Of a stretch of 59,362 nucleotides of DNA, positions 1-8,025 are shown in pieces. Origin of the DNA: CAYMEK01 sp964389305 (GTDB lineage Bacteria > Spirochaetota > Spirochaetia > SZUA-6 > DRHE01); the NCBI GenBank assembly GCA_964389305.1, contig CAYMEK010000022.1, positions 1 to 59,362 on the forward strand, written 5' to 3'. Below the pieces are notes generated by a model. That model was not told the DNA's origin and searched no databases. It saw only the letters and a program-made list of their open reading frames with translations. Both the position numbers and the translations under genes were made by a program. Numbering within the stretch: the stretch's first letter is position 1; every line of letters begins with the position of its first letter.

Positions 1-345
1 CAGTACACCTCGGTACAAGATCCCGAGCAGGGCGAGCTATATATCAAGTGTATCCCGAAGCCGGGCCGGCCTATCGTCTGGGGCTGGGTGGTGCTGGCCG
101 TTGATGCCGGGAGCCTGCTGCCGAAAACCGAAAGGTACTACGACGAGAAGGGCGAGCTGATGAGAACGATGAGCTTCGGCGAGGTGAAGACCTTCGACGG
201 TAGAAAGATCCCATCCGTCATGGAGCTGGTTTCGCAGAACAAGGAGGGACAGAAGACGGTTATCCGCTATCTGGAGGCCGAATTCAATATCGAGGTACCC
301 GCAGGAACCTTCACTACGCGCAACCTCCATCTGTTCCGCGGTTAG
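1..345 (+). CDS. Outer membrane lipoprotein-sorting (LolA-like) protein, C-terminal part
   Basis: The reading frame is open from base 1 and ends at 343-345, so only the last 114 residues are present. The segment with KTERYYDEKGELMRT followed by a basic, beta-strand-rich tail resembles the C-terminal half of the LolA-like outer membrane lipoprotein-sorting family (PF17131 type). Members are periplasmic half-barrels that bind lipid or lipoprotein. Two FtsX-type permeases, a LolD-type ATPase and an outer membrane protein candidate follow on the same strand, which fits a role as periplasmic carrier for that transporter. The start and signal peptide lie outside the window. The assignment is from recognised family features without an alignment. 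Confidence 0.75.
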   Translation, partial: QYTSVQDPEQGELYIKCIPKPGRPIVWGWVVLAVDAGSLLPKTERYYDEKGELMRTMSFGEVKTFDGRKIPSVMELVSQNKEGQKTVIRYLEAEFNIEVPAGTFTTRNLHLFRG

Positions 346-422
346 GCCCTACCGGATGAACGTCAGGCAGACTGCGGTGGTGCATTCGGGTACGGCGCCG
401 GCAGTCGTGGAGACATAATACC

Positions 423-1637
423 ATGCTGACTTTGAGAATCGCCCTCCGCAACCTTCTTCGTCAAAAGCGAAGAACCCTGTTCACCGGATTGAGCATGCTG
501 GTCGGGTTCGTTCTGGCCTGCTTTTTCATCGGCTGGGCCGACGGGACCTACAACCATATCATTGACGGATTCACCCGCAACCGGCTGGGCCATATCCAGA
601 TCCACAAACAGGGCTATCTGAAAAAACCGTCACTGTACAAGACCATCGATCACCCCGAGATAATCGAGGCGGAGCTGGATTCCGTGCCCCACATCGACTC
701 CTGGACGCCCAGGATCTATGCCGCCGGCCTGGTGTCGGTCCGGGAGCGCAGCACCGGCGCCCGCGTTATCGGTATCGACCCGGAGCGCGAAGATCGCACC
801 ACCGACTTCTCCAACAAAATCGTAGGAGGCCGGTACTTCGTCGCAGGCTCACACCAGGCCATCATCGGCCGGAAGATGGCGGACATCCTCGATGCCGAGA
901 CAGGGGAGTCCATAGTCATCGTGTCTCAGGCGGCCGATGGATCGATCGCCAACGATCTGTACGAGATCGTCGCGTTTGTGGACACCGGAGATCCGCAGCT
1001 CGACAGAGCCGTGGTGTACCTTACTCTGGCCGACGCCCAGGATCTCTTTGTCCTGGACGGACGAGTGCACGAGATCGCCGTCACCGTCGACAGCCTTCGC
1101 CACGTCGAAGGCACAACCGAACGGCTGCGCTCACGTCTCGAGGGCAGGGATGTGGAAGTGGATCCATGGCAGGTGTTCGCCAGCGAGTTTTACCGCGCGA
1201 TGCAGGCCGACAAGAACGGTATGTACCTGACCCTGGTCGTGGTGATTGTCGTCGTAGCCATCACCATTCTCAACACCGTGCTCATGTCTGTCCTCGAGCG
1301 GCAGAAGGAGTACGGCGTGCTGCGGGCGGTCGGAACCCGCCCGGCCCAGATCGTCGGCATGGTGGTTGCCGAGACCTCCCTGCTGTCTGCCGGCTGCATC
1401 ATTCTGGGGTCGATAATCGGTTATTTGCTGAACCTTTACTTCTCCCGGCACGGGATCGTCCTTCCTAATCCGATAGAGTGGGGAAGCATGCAGTTCAGGT
1501 ACATGAAGGGAGAGGTGAACGCCCGGAGCTTCTACCTGCCCGCCGCGACGGTGATTCTTACCTCTCTATTGGTTTGCCTCCCGCCCGCCCTGCGGGCGGC
1601 CAGGACGCAGCCGGCTGAAACCATGCGGACATTCTAA
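423..1637 (+). CDS. ABC transporter permease, MacB/FtsX (LolC/E-like) family
   Basis: A 404-residue inner-membrane permease. One N-terminal membrane segment (about 18-42) is followed by a large periplasmic domain of MacB_PCD type (about 45-265). Three C-terminal segments then form the FtsX domain (about 270-295, 317-342 and 375-395). The cytoplasmic loop ERQKEYGVLRAVGT is the usual FtsX coupling signature. A second permease starts 14 bases downstream and an ATPase follows, so these form one complex, with the two permeases probably acting as a heterodimer. Such machines extract lipoproteins or other lipidated substrates from the inner membrane. The substrate cannot be read from the sequence. 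Confidence 0.88.
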   Translation: MLTLRIALRNLLRQKRRTLFTGLSMLVGFVLACFFIGWADGTYNHIIDGFTRNRLGHIQIHKQGYLKKPSLYKTIDHPEIIEAELDSVPHIDSWTPRIYAAGLVSVRERSTGARVIGIDPEREDRTTDFSNKIVGGRYFVAGSHQAIIGRKMADILDAETGESIVIVSQAADGSIANDLYEIVAFVDTGDPQLDRAVVYLTLADAQDLFVLDGRVHEIAVTVDSLRHVEGTTERLRSRLEGRDVEVDPWQVFASEFYRAMQADKNGMYLTLVVVIVVVAITILNTVLMSVLERQKEYGVLRAVGTRPAQIVGMVVAETSLLSAGCIILGSIIGYLLNLYFSRHGIVLPNPIEWGSMQFRYMKGEVNARSFYLPAATVILTSLLVCLPPALRAARTQPAETMRTF

Positions 1638-1651
1638 GCGGGGGAGCTTGG

Positions 1652-2878
1652 ATGAGATTTTACCTGAAGCTGGCCTGGCGGAACATCTTCCGCAACCGAA
1701 GAAGGACCTTTCTGACCGGGCTTATCATTGGCCTGGGCTTGACATCGATGATCTTTGTTGACGCCAGCATGGTCGGAATGAAAGAGAATATGATCTCGGC
1801 GGCGACCTCCTCGTTTCTCGGCGACGCCGAGATCCACCGCAGCGGCTTCCAGGAGTCTCAGGACAGCACGGTGACCATCGGACAGGTCAACCGGGTAGTC
1901 TCTATGCTGCGGGACGATCCCCACGTAGCCAGCTTTACCGAACGGACCATCTGCAATGCCACGGTCTCCTCGCCGGCCGATCTCGCCTCCGTGGTTCTCT
2001 ACGGCATCGTCCCGGACAGCGAGCAAGCACTGTCCAAAGTAGACGAATCCATGATCGAGGGCTCCTATCTCGAGACGGACCGGCAGGGCAGGGCGCTGCT
2101 CGGAGCCGAGCTGGCCGAATCCCTGGATGTTTCGGTGGGTGACCGTGTGGTTCTGACCGTATCCAAAGCCGGAACGGGCGAGCTCGCCCAGAACCTGTTC
2201 AGGGTGGGGGGAATATTCCGGATGCATATTCAAGAAATGGACACCTCGGTCGTGCTGGTTCCGCTGGAGCAAGCTCAACAGATGCTCGGGATCGGCCGGG
2301 GGGTACATGAGATCGCCGTTCGATTCCGGCGCCTCGAGTATGCTACAGCGGGTCAGAAGGAGTTTTCTCAGAGATATTCGTCGTTCGGCAACGTGGCCGA
2401 GACCTGGCCGCAGTTGTTGCCTCAGATCAAATACATGCTGGACATGACCAATATCTCGATAGCGATCACCGTAATCATCGTTTTCGCCATGATCATCTTC
2501 GGGATCATAAACACTCTGTTCATGGCGCTTTACGAACGTATTTTCGAGTTCGGAGTCCTTCGGGCAGTCGGAACTCGAGCGGGAAAACTGCGCACCCTCA
2601 TAGTGTTCGAGGCAGGATCCCTGGCCATCTATTCCATAGCCCTCGGAATGATACTCGGCGCGGTTGCCACGTTGATCGGTTCGCTGGTAGGACTGGATCT
2701 GACCGGGGTCGAGCTGGCCGGAGCAACCTTCACCGGCCGTATCTACACGGTGTTCGCTCTCCGGCAGTTCACGCTGTATCCCCTGCTGGTGTTTGCCTTC
2801 ACTCTGTTGGTGAGCCTTTATCCGGCAGGTCATGCCGCCAGAATGTCCGTAGCCAGGGCGTTGCAGCGGGCGATCTAG
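1652..2878 (+). CDS. ABC transporter permease, MacB/FtsX (LolC/E-like) family
   Basis: A 408-residue paralogue of the upstream permease with the same plan: an N-terminal membrane segment (about 18-40), a periplasmic MacB_PCD-like region, then an FtsX domain with three segments and the loop YERIFEFGVLRAVGT. It begins 14 bases after the preceding stop, with a GGGGGAG ribosome site overlapping that junction. Two different permeases plus one ATPase is the LolCDE arrangement, but both proteins here are equally close to the generic FtsX group, so lipoprotein export is inferred from the LolA-like neighbour and not demonstrated. Confidence 0.88.
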   Translation: MRFYLKLAWRNIFRNRRRTFLTGLIIGLGLTSMIFVDASMVGMKENMISAATSSFLGDAEIHRSGFQESQDSTVTIGQVNRVVSMLRDDPHVASFTERTICNATVSSPADLASVVLYGIVPDSEQALSKVDESMIEGSYLETDRQGRALLGAELAESLDVSVGDRVVLTVSKAGTGELAQNLFRVGGIFRMHIQEMDTSVVLVPLEQAQQMLGIGRGVHEIAVRFRRLEYATAGQKEFSQRYSSFGNVAETWPQLLPQIKYMLDMTNISIAITVIIVFAMIIFGIINTLFMALYERIFEFGVLRAVGTRAGKLRTLIVFEAGSLAIYSIALGMILGAVATLIGSLVGLDLTGVELAGATFTGRIYTVFALRQFTLYPLLVFAFTLLVSLYPAGHAARMSVARALQRAI

Positions 2879-2973
2879 GTCTCAGCGTTCGAAGATTCGG
2901 TTCGGAGGATTCGGCATATCGGCCGCTTAGCGGTCGAGGAAGCCGGGCAGGAAGAGACGAGGAGAAAACAAGT

Positions 2974-3672
2974 ATGAATGGGGGACAGGATATCGTCCTG
3001 ACCAGAGGCGTCAAGAAGGACTACCGGCAGGACAGCATCGTGGTCCATGCCGTCAAGGGAATCGATCTCAGAATCGAGAAGGGGGAGTTCACCGCCATTG
3101 TAGGACCTTCCGGTTCGGGGAAGACCACGTTTCTGAATCTGATTTCGGGATTGGATACCCCCACAGAGGGGGAGGCCTGGTTGAATGGCGAGCTGATCTC
3201 GGAGATGACCGGCAACGAGCTGTCGGATTTCAGGCGGGATAATATCGGCTTTATTTTCCAGGCCTACAATCTCATTCCCGTGCTGAACGTGGAAGAAAAC
3301 ATAGAGTACGTGATGATGCTTCAGGGCGTTCCCGACGACGAAAGGCACAGACGCGTTTCCCAGATCCTCACCGATGTAGGCCTGGAGGGGTATAACCGGC
3401 GTTTCCCGCGGCAGCTTTCAGGAGGGCAGCAGCAGCGGGTCGCCATAGCAAGAGCCATGGTCTCCCGGCCCGTTCTGGTCCTTGCCGACGAGCCCACGGC
3501 CAATCTGGACTCCAAGACCAGCGAGTCTCTGCTGCAGATGATGCGGAATTTGAACCGGGATACCGGGATGACCTTCGTATTTTCCACCCATGACCAGAGG
3601 GTGGTGGACAAGGCGCGGAGAGTCGTGGTTCTGGAGGATGGTATAAATATCAAAGATGAAATCAAGGAATAG
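2974..3672 (+). CDS. ABC transporter ATP-binding protein, LolD/MacB type
   Basis: A 232-residue nucleotide-binding subunit. Walker A is GPSGSGKT at residues 44-51, the Q-loop is IFQAYNLIPV, the signature is LSGGQQQR, Walker B is VLADEPT and the switch histidine lies in FSTHD. Length and the tightly conserved signature are those of the LolD/MacB/FtsE branch, which energises FtsX-type permeases. It lies 95 bases after the second permease, and its last 17 bases overlap the start of the next gene, so the outer membrane protein candidate is translationally linked to the transporter. Confidence 0.93.
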   Translation: MNGGQDIVLTRGVKKDYRQDSIVVHAVKGIDLRIEKGEFTAIVGPSGSGKTTFLNLISGLDTPTEGEAWLNGELISEMTGNELSDFRRDNIGFIFQAYNLIPVLNVEENIEYVMMLQGVPDDERHRRVSQILTDVGLEGYNRRFPRQLSGGQQQRVAIARAMVSRPVLVLADEPTANLDSKTSESLLQMMRNLNRDTGMTFVFSTHDQRVVDKARRVVVLEDGINIKDEIKE

Positions 3673-4912
3673 CCGGGGAGCGCTGCAAGCGGCCCGGATT
3701 CTCCTGACCGCGGCCGGAGTGTTTCTTACAAGCGAGGGCGTTCATGGTCTGGACACATCGTTGAGCGGTTCCTACAAGACCTTTCTGAACTGGATCTACG
3801 ACCCCTTCTACCAGGGTAAATCCTATGGAAGCGCTTCATCCGGTGTGCGGCTGAACGGTAGACTCTATCCCTCCGATTGGTCGTCCCTTGAAATCGCCTA
3901 TATTCTTTATCCGGAGATACGCGCCGTTTCGCTGGATGAAAGCACGGCTGCCTCCACGTCTGCGGACCGAGAGTATCGCCTGGCGGATATCCGGCGCCGC
4001 ATCGTTCCTTTTTCAGACCGCGACCTGGAGAACATCGGGTTGTATAATGAGATCGATCGAGCCTCCGCTACGCTGACCTTCTCATTTATGGATCTGCATC
4101 TGGGCCGACAGGCTATTGCCTGGGGGAGCGCCAGGGTAATCAATCCGACGGACGTCATCGTTCCTTTTCAGTTTACAGCTACGGACACCGAAAACCGCAA
4201 AGGAGTCGACGCGCTGCGCCTTCGCCTGCCTATTGCCGGAATGAACGAGATCGATGCAGGGTATATCGCCGGAAAGAGTCTACGCTTCGATCGCAGCGCC
4301 GTATTCGGCCGGGCCAGGCTTTACATCCTGCAGACGGATTTGAGCATTCTGGCGATGCTGTTTAAGGAGAACCTTCTGGCCGGCCTCGACCTCGCCCGGG
4401 CCATAGGGAATGCCGGCGCCTGGCTGGAGACCGCCTACGTTGTTCCCGATATCATCGATCCGTCTATAGATTCTTGGGCGCTGGACTATCTGTCCCTCTC
4501 GCTAGGTCTGGACTATAATCTGTCCAGCGATCTGTACGGCTATCTGGAGTATCATTACAACTCGGCCGGAAGCAATCGTCCCCGCAAATACCTGGAGGCT
4601 CAAACTGAACCCGCCTACACCGAAGGAAACATATATCTGCTGGGACGGCACTATGTCAGCGTAGGTGGAAGCTATAACCTAGGACCGCTCCTGCCCCTGA
4701 CCGGGCTGCTCATGGTGAACCTGAACGACTTTTCGGCCGAGATCTCCCTGTCGTTGGAGTACAACATCAAGGAGAACATATACATCTCGGGCGGATGTAA
4801 TCTGGGGCTGGGAGCAAACCCGGAAGTAGTCGGCGGCCGGATCGTGGAATACGAGTCCGAGTTTGGCGCCTACCCCTGCCTGATATACTCGGCCGTGAAG
4901 ATCTATTTCTAA
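3656..4912 (+). CDS. Putative outer membrane beta-barrel protein linked to the Lol-like transporter
   Basis: A 418-residue protein with a Sec-type signal peptide (basic MKSRNSRG start, hydrophobic core near residues 12-27, probable cleavage after VHG). The mature part alternates short amphipathic strands rich in Tyr, Leu and Ser, and the last residue is Phe (VKIYF), the usual C-terminal signature of outer membrane barrels. I do not recognise a named family. The start overlaps the ATPase gene by 17 bases, so co-translation and a shared task are likely, for example as the outer membrane acceptor or exit point of the exported substrate. An alternative is an alginate- or porin-like channel unrelated to the pump. 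Confidence 0.65.
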   Translation: MKSRNSRGALQAARILLTAAGVFLTSEGVHGLDTSLSGSYKTFLNWIYDPFYQGKSYGSASSGVRLNGRLYPSDWSSLEIAYILYPEIRAVSLDESTAASTSADREYRLADIRRRIVPFSDRDLENIGLYNEIDRASATLTFSFMDLHLGRQAIAWGSARVINPTDVIVPFQFTATDTENRKGVDALRLRLPIAGMNEIDAGYIAGKSLRFDRSAVFGRARLYILQTDLSILAMLFKENLLAGLDLARAIGNAGAWLETAYVVPDIIDPSIDSWALDYLSLSLGLDYNLSSDLYGYLEYHYNSAGSNRPRKYLEAQTEPAYTEGNIYLLGRHYVSVGGSYNLGPLLPLTGLLMVNLNDFSAEISLSLEYNIKENIYISGGCNLGLGANPEVVGGRIVEYESEFGAYPCLIYSAVKIYF

Positions 4913-4936
4913 GGGTTGTCGGTGCCGCCGTGCTGC

Positions 4937-6580
4937 TCAGTGTCGCTTCTTCACCGTGACCCAAAACTCCAGGTACTTGCCGAGCATCAGCCGCGTTTGA
5001 GCGTCGAGCGCCGGGATCGCCCCAAACAGGATGCTGATCGGCGGGATGAACAACCACTCGAAAATATGTGCGAGCCGCTTCAGGAGACGCATCCGCCCCC
5101 TGGCTTTCGGCAGGAAGAGCTGGCTGAGAAGCACATAGGTCAGATAACCACCGAAGGCCAGATTGAACATGGTGCTCATGATTCTCGGTTCGCTGTAGGT
5201 AATCACGGAGGTCGTGAACTCGCGGTTCATGAACACCGCCGGCAGCCAACTCATGATTCCCAGCAGGATCGGCCAGGTTGCCCAGGACACATGGGTCTGT
5301 AGGAGCTTGTAACCCTGCTTGAGGCGAGATGCCAGGGGAATACCACGGGTCAGCAGGAAGGCGCTCATGACCAGGGGTACGTTCTCCACTCCCCAGGCCC
5401 AGCGGCGTTTTTGCTTGTACACATTCGCTATGGTCTTGCGCCAGGTTTCGGCTTGGGTGATATCCATCGACACTGTGGTGTACATGGGCACGACCCGATA
5501 GTCGCCCCGAAACTTGACCAGGGCTTTCCAGTAGATCGCCGAGTCGTCGGAGATCATGTCCACCGGCCAGTAGCCGATGTCTACCAGTGCTTTGAAGCTC
5601 ATACTGTGGCTGGAAAAGGTTACCAGTTTTTCCGGGTTGGTGGCCTCCACCAGCTGGAAAAAAGAAGAGCCGATGTCGAGAACCCTGGCAAATCCGGGGG
5701 CCTCCCAGAGATTGTTCTGGTACAGGGGGATGGGCTGGTAGCTTGCCCGCGTGCGGTTGGGGTTGACCAGGAAGTGGTAGCTCAGGCAGCCGAAATATTC
5801 CGGGTTTACCACGGTGTCGGAATCGAAGCAGGAGATAAGAACATTGTGAAAGGGAATCCCCCGGTCCTCGAAATAGGCGGCAGCTTTCCTGGCAGCGTAG
5901 GTGGCGTTCGCCCCTTTGACTCGTGCTTCTCCCGGCAGGCCTGAAGGATGAATGACAACCAGGAGATCTAGAAATCTGTCGGCATATTTTTCCCTGACCG
6001 ATTGGGCGTCTGTCTTCGTGGCGGCCGGCGAGCGCTCCTCTACCGCCAGGATGACCAGCAGGCGGCGGCTGGGAAAGTTGCAGCGGCAGACGCTGGCCAC
6101 GCCGGGCTCGAAGATCTCGGCCCTTTCTCCGGCAATGGGAAAGATCACCAGGTGGTAAATGAGGCTCCACGAGGGCGGATGGTTGCCGCTGCGAATGAGG
6201 GCGGCAAGCTCTCGTCGGTGGTTTCGCAGGGAGAGCTTTTCCCGCCAGGAGCCGCTTTTCCCGCTCGCCTCCAGCTCTTTCAGGTAGGCCTCGGGATGTT
6301 CCATTTTCCGGATTCGCTCCAACCAGTCGGTATTCCTTTCCGCCTGCAGGCGGAGGTAGGAAAGAACGAGGAAGATATTGGTGTACATCATTCTCAGCAA
6401 CCAGGACAGGACAAAGGCCACAACGACCAGGGCGGAGAGCACGGGATCTAAAACCGTGAGGATCAGCACTCCCAGGACAATACTCCAGCTCAGCAGCGCC
6501 GGTAGAATCTCGAGGATGCGGCTCAGCCGCTTTGCCCGCTGGTGCAGCGATATTCTCGAGTATTCGAAATTCTCGCTCAT
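4937..6580 (-). CDS. Membrane glycosyltransferase, GT2-like
   Basis: A 547-residue membrane-bound glycosyltransferase. Two N-terminal membrane segments (about 25-70) precede a cytosolic GT-A domain. A DxD-type metal site is seen in SCFDSDTVV, the general-base region in MISDDSAIY and a QxxRW-like motif in KQKRRWAWG, followed by four or so C-terminal segments. This architecture is shared with processive GT2 enzymes such as cellulose, hyaluronan and glucan synthases. The start overlaps the stop of the PEGA gene (ATGA at 6577-6580). With the GH35 lipoprotein two genes upstream, this suggests an operon that makes and trims a surface polysaccharide. The donor sugar is unknown. Confidence 0.85.
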   Translation of the reverse strand: MSENFEYSRISLHQRAKRLSRILEILPALLSWSIVLGVLILTVLDPVLSALVVVAFVLSWLLRMMYTNIFLVLSYLRLQAERNTDWLERIRKMEHPEAYLKELEASGKSGSWREKLSLRNHRRELAALIRSGNHPPSWSLIYHLVIFPIAGERAEIFEPGVASVCRCNFPSRRLLVILAVEERSPAATKTDAQSVREKYADRFLDLLVVIHPSGLPGEARVKGANATYAARKAAAYFEDRGIPFHNVLISCFDSDTVVNPEYFGCLSYHFLVNPNRTRASYQPIPLYQNNLWEAPGFARVLDIGSSFFQLVEATNPEKLVTFSSHSMSFKALVDIGYWPVDMISDDSAIYWKALVKFRGDYRVVPMYTTVSMDITQAETWRKTIANVYKQKRRWAWGVENVPLVMSAFLLTRGIPLASRLKQGYKLLQTHVSWATWPILLGIMSWLPAVFMNREFTTSVITYSEPRIMSTMFNLAFGGYLTYVLLSQLFLPKARGRMRLLKRLAHIFEWLFIPPISILFGAIPALDAQTRLMLGKYLEFWVTVKKRH

Positions 6581-8025
6581 GGCTGTATCCTCCTGCGAAT
6601 GTCCAGCAGGAGCTGATCGACGAGCTGGGTGTTGCTGATGATTTCCAGACTCGAGGGTCTGCCGGTCAGGCTGTCGATGTAGTACAATTTTCCGTTCCGG
6701 TCCGAATAGTACACCGAAGTCTCGTCGCGGACTTGGACTACCTGGACCTGCTTCCTTTGCCCGCCTCGATCCGGGCCGACCAAGACCACCTTGGCTCCTT
6801 TACGGTACAGAACGTGGGTTCCTTCCAGAACGAAGAAGGCCTGCTGCACTTTGATCCCTGGGACGGGAATCCACTCCGGCTGCACTTCCAGCGTGTGTTT
6901 CGACTTCGGCTCTTTGGCTCCTCCGAGCGCCAGGACGCCGACCCGCCGGTCCTGCCACAGCAAGAGGCGCAGCGGATCGGTTTCGATACGGAATCCCTCC
7001 ACCTTGCCCAAGGCCAGGCAGCCGGCTTTTCCTGCGGTGAGCAGCTCGCCGCCGGGCGCCCGCAAGATCACCGTGCCGTCCTGGAGAGGCGTAAGCCGCA
7101 CAAATCCCGCCGGCGGCAGCAGGGCACCGATCCCACGGAATCCAGCCGGAAGCCTGGCTCTTTCGGAGTCGTATTCTTGGATGAGCAGGTCCCCTGCAGC
7201 GGTTAAGAAAAACAAAGTATCGTTACCCACACCGAAGCCGCGAACCCGGTAGGGAAAGCTGGGATAAACCGTAGCGGTAGGAACGTTTATCCGGGTCACA
7301 GAGCCCTGCCGGTAGAAAAACAGGTCTTCCGGCTTTTCAGCGGCCCAGCTCAGGTTGCCGACCCCTTCTGGAACCAGATCCGTGAGGTCGCGTATGTCGA
7401 GACTTCCGGAATGTATCGTCAGAAGCAACCGGCGTCTAGCCGAATCGAGCTTCACTTCGATCAACAGGACAGAGCCTCCCGCCAGCGGCACCAGGTCGAG
7501 AATCCGGGCCGCACCGAGGGCGGAGTCTGGCAGGGCAAGGAAGGCTTGCCGCCGAACCTGGTACACGAAAAGGTCCCGGAGCAGCGGTCCCCGCTGCAGC
7601 AAGAGATTCGGGTATTCCGAGGAGGGAAGTATGTCCTCGTAAGCCCGGGCGTCCAGCTCGCTATGGGGCCAATGTTCGGGCAGGAGCAATACGTCATCCA
7701 GGACGGTGGCCTTGCCCGGCCCGACCGTGATCGTCTGAGTCCAGGGCAGGTAACCCTCTGCCCAAAGCCTCAGACGGTACGATCCCGGTTTGAGGTCGAG
7801 CACCGACGTGGGTGTCGGTCGGGAATACTGCCTGTCGTCGATGAACAGCCTGGCGCCCGGCGGGAAGCTGGCCACGTAGAGGTCGCCGGTCGATACGATC
7901 TGCCTTTTCCCGCCTGGCCGGATGTCGTATCCCAGCACGCGGAGGATGACAACGGGGCAGACCAGGATATAGATCAGGACAAACAGGTAAAATAGCAGCT
8001 TCCGCAGGGTAGTCACGGCGATCAT
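6577..8025 (-). CDS. Membrane-anchored PEGA-domain protein
   Basis: A 482-residue protein beginning MIAVTTLRK. This start makes an ATGA overlap with the GH35 stop at 8022-8025, and the much longer open frame upstream only reads GH35 in the wrong frame. A membrane anchor spans about residues 10-30. A PEGA domain follows (about 50-112, with FPPGARLFIDD and LKPGSYRLRLWAEGY). The remaining 360 residues look like a beta-propeller or repeated beta-blade region. PEGA domains are found in surface-layer and wall-associated proteins. Sandwiched between a glycosidase and a glycosyltransferase, it may be a scaffold for polysaccharide assembly at the envelope. That role is inference. Confidence 0.75.
   Translation of the reverse strand: MIAVTTLRKLLFYLFVLIYILVCPVVILRVLGYDIRPGGKRQIVSTGDLYVASFPPGARLFIDDRQYSRPTPTSVLDLKPGSYRLRLWAEGYLPWTQTITVGPGKATVLDDVLLLPEHWPHSELDARAYEDILPSSEYPNLLLQRGPLLRDLFVYQVRRQAFLALPDSALGAARILDLVPLAGGSVLLIEVKLDSARRRLLLTIHSGSLDIRDLTDLVPEGVGNLSWAAEKPEDLFFYRQGSVTRINVPTATVYPSFPYRVRGFGVGNDTLFFLTAAGDLLIQEYDSERARLPAGFRGIGALLPPAGFVRLTPLQDGTVILRAPGGELLTAGKAGCLALGKVEGFRIETDPLRLLLWQDRRVGVLALGGAKEPKSKHTLEVQPEWIPVPGIKVQQAFFVLEGTHVLYRKGAKVVLVGPDRGGQRKQVQVVQVRDETSVYYSDRNGKLYYIDSLTGRPSSLEIISNTQLVDQLLLDIRRRIQP

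Noticed and set aside
1634..2833. 399-codon open frame opposite the second FtsX permease
   Set aside because: Antisense shadow. The sense frame has membrane segments and the FtsX signature.
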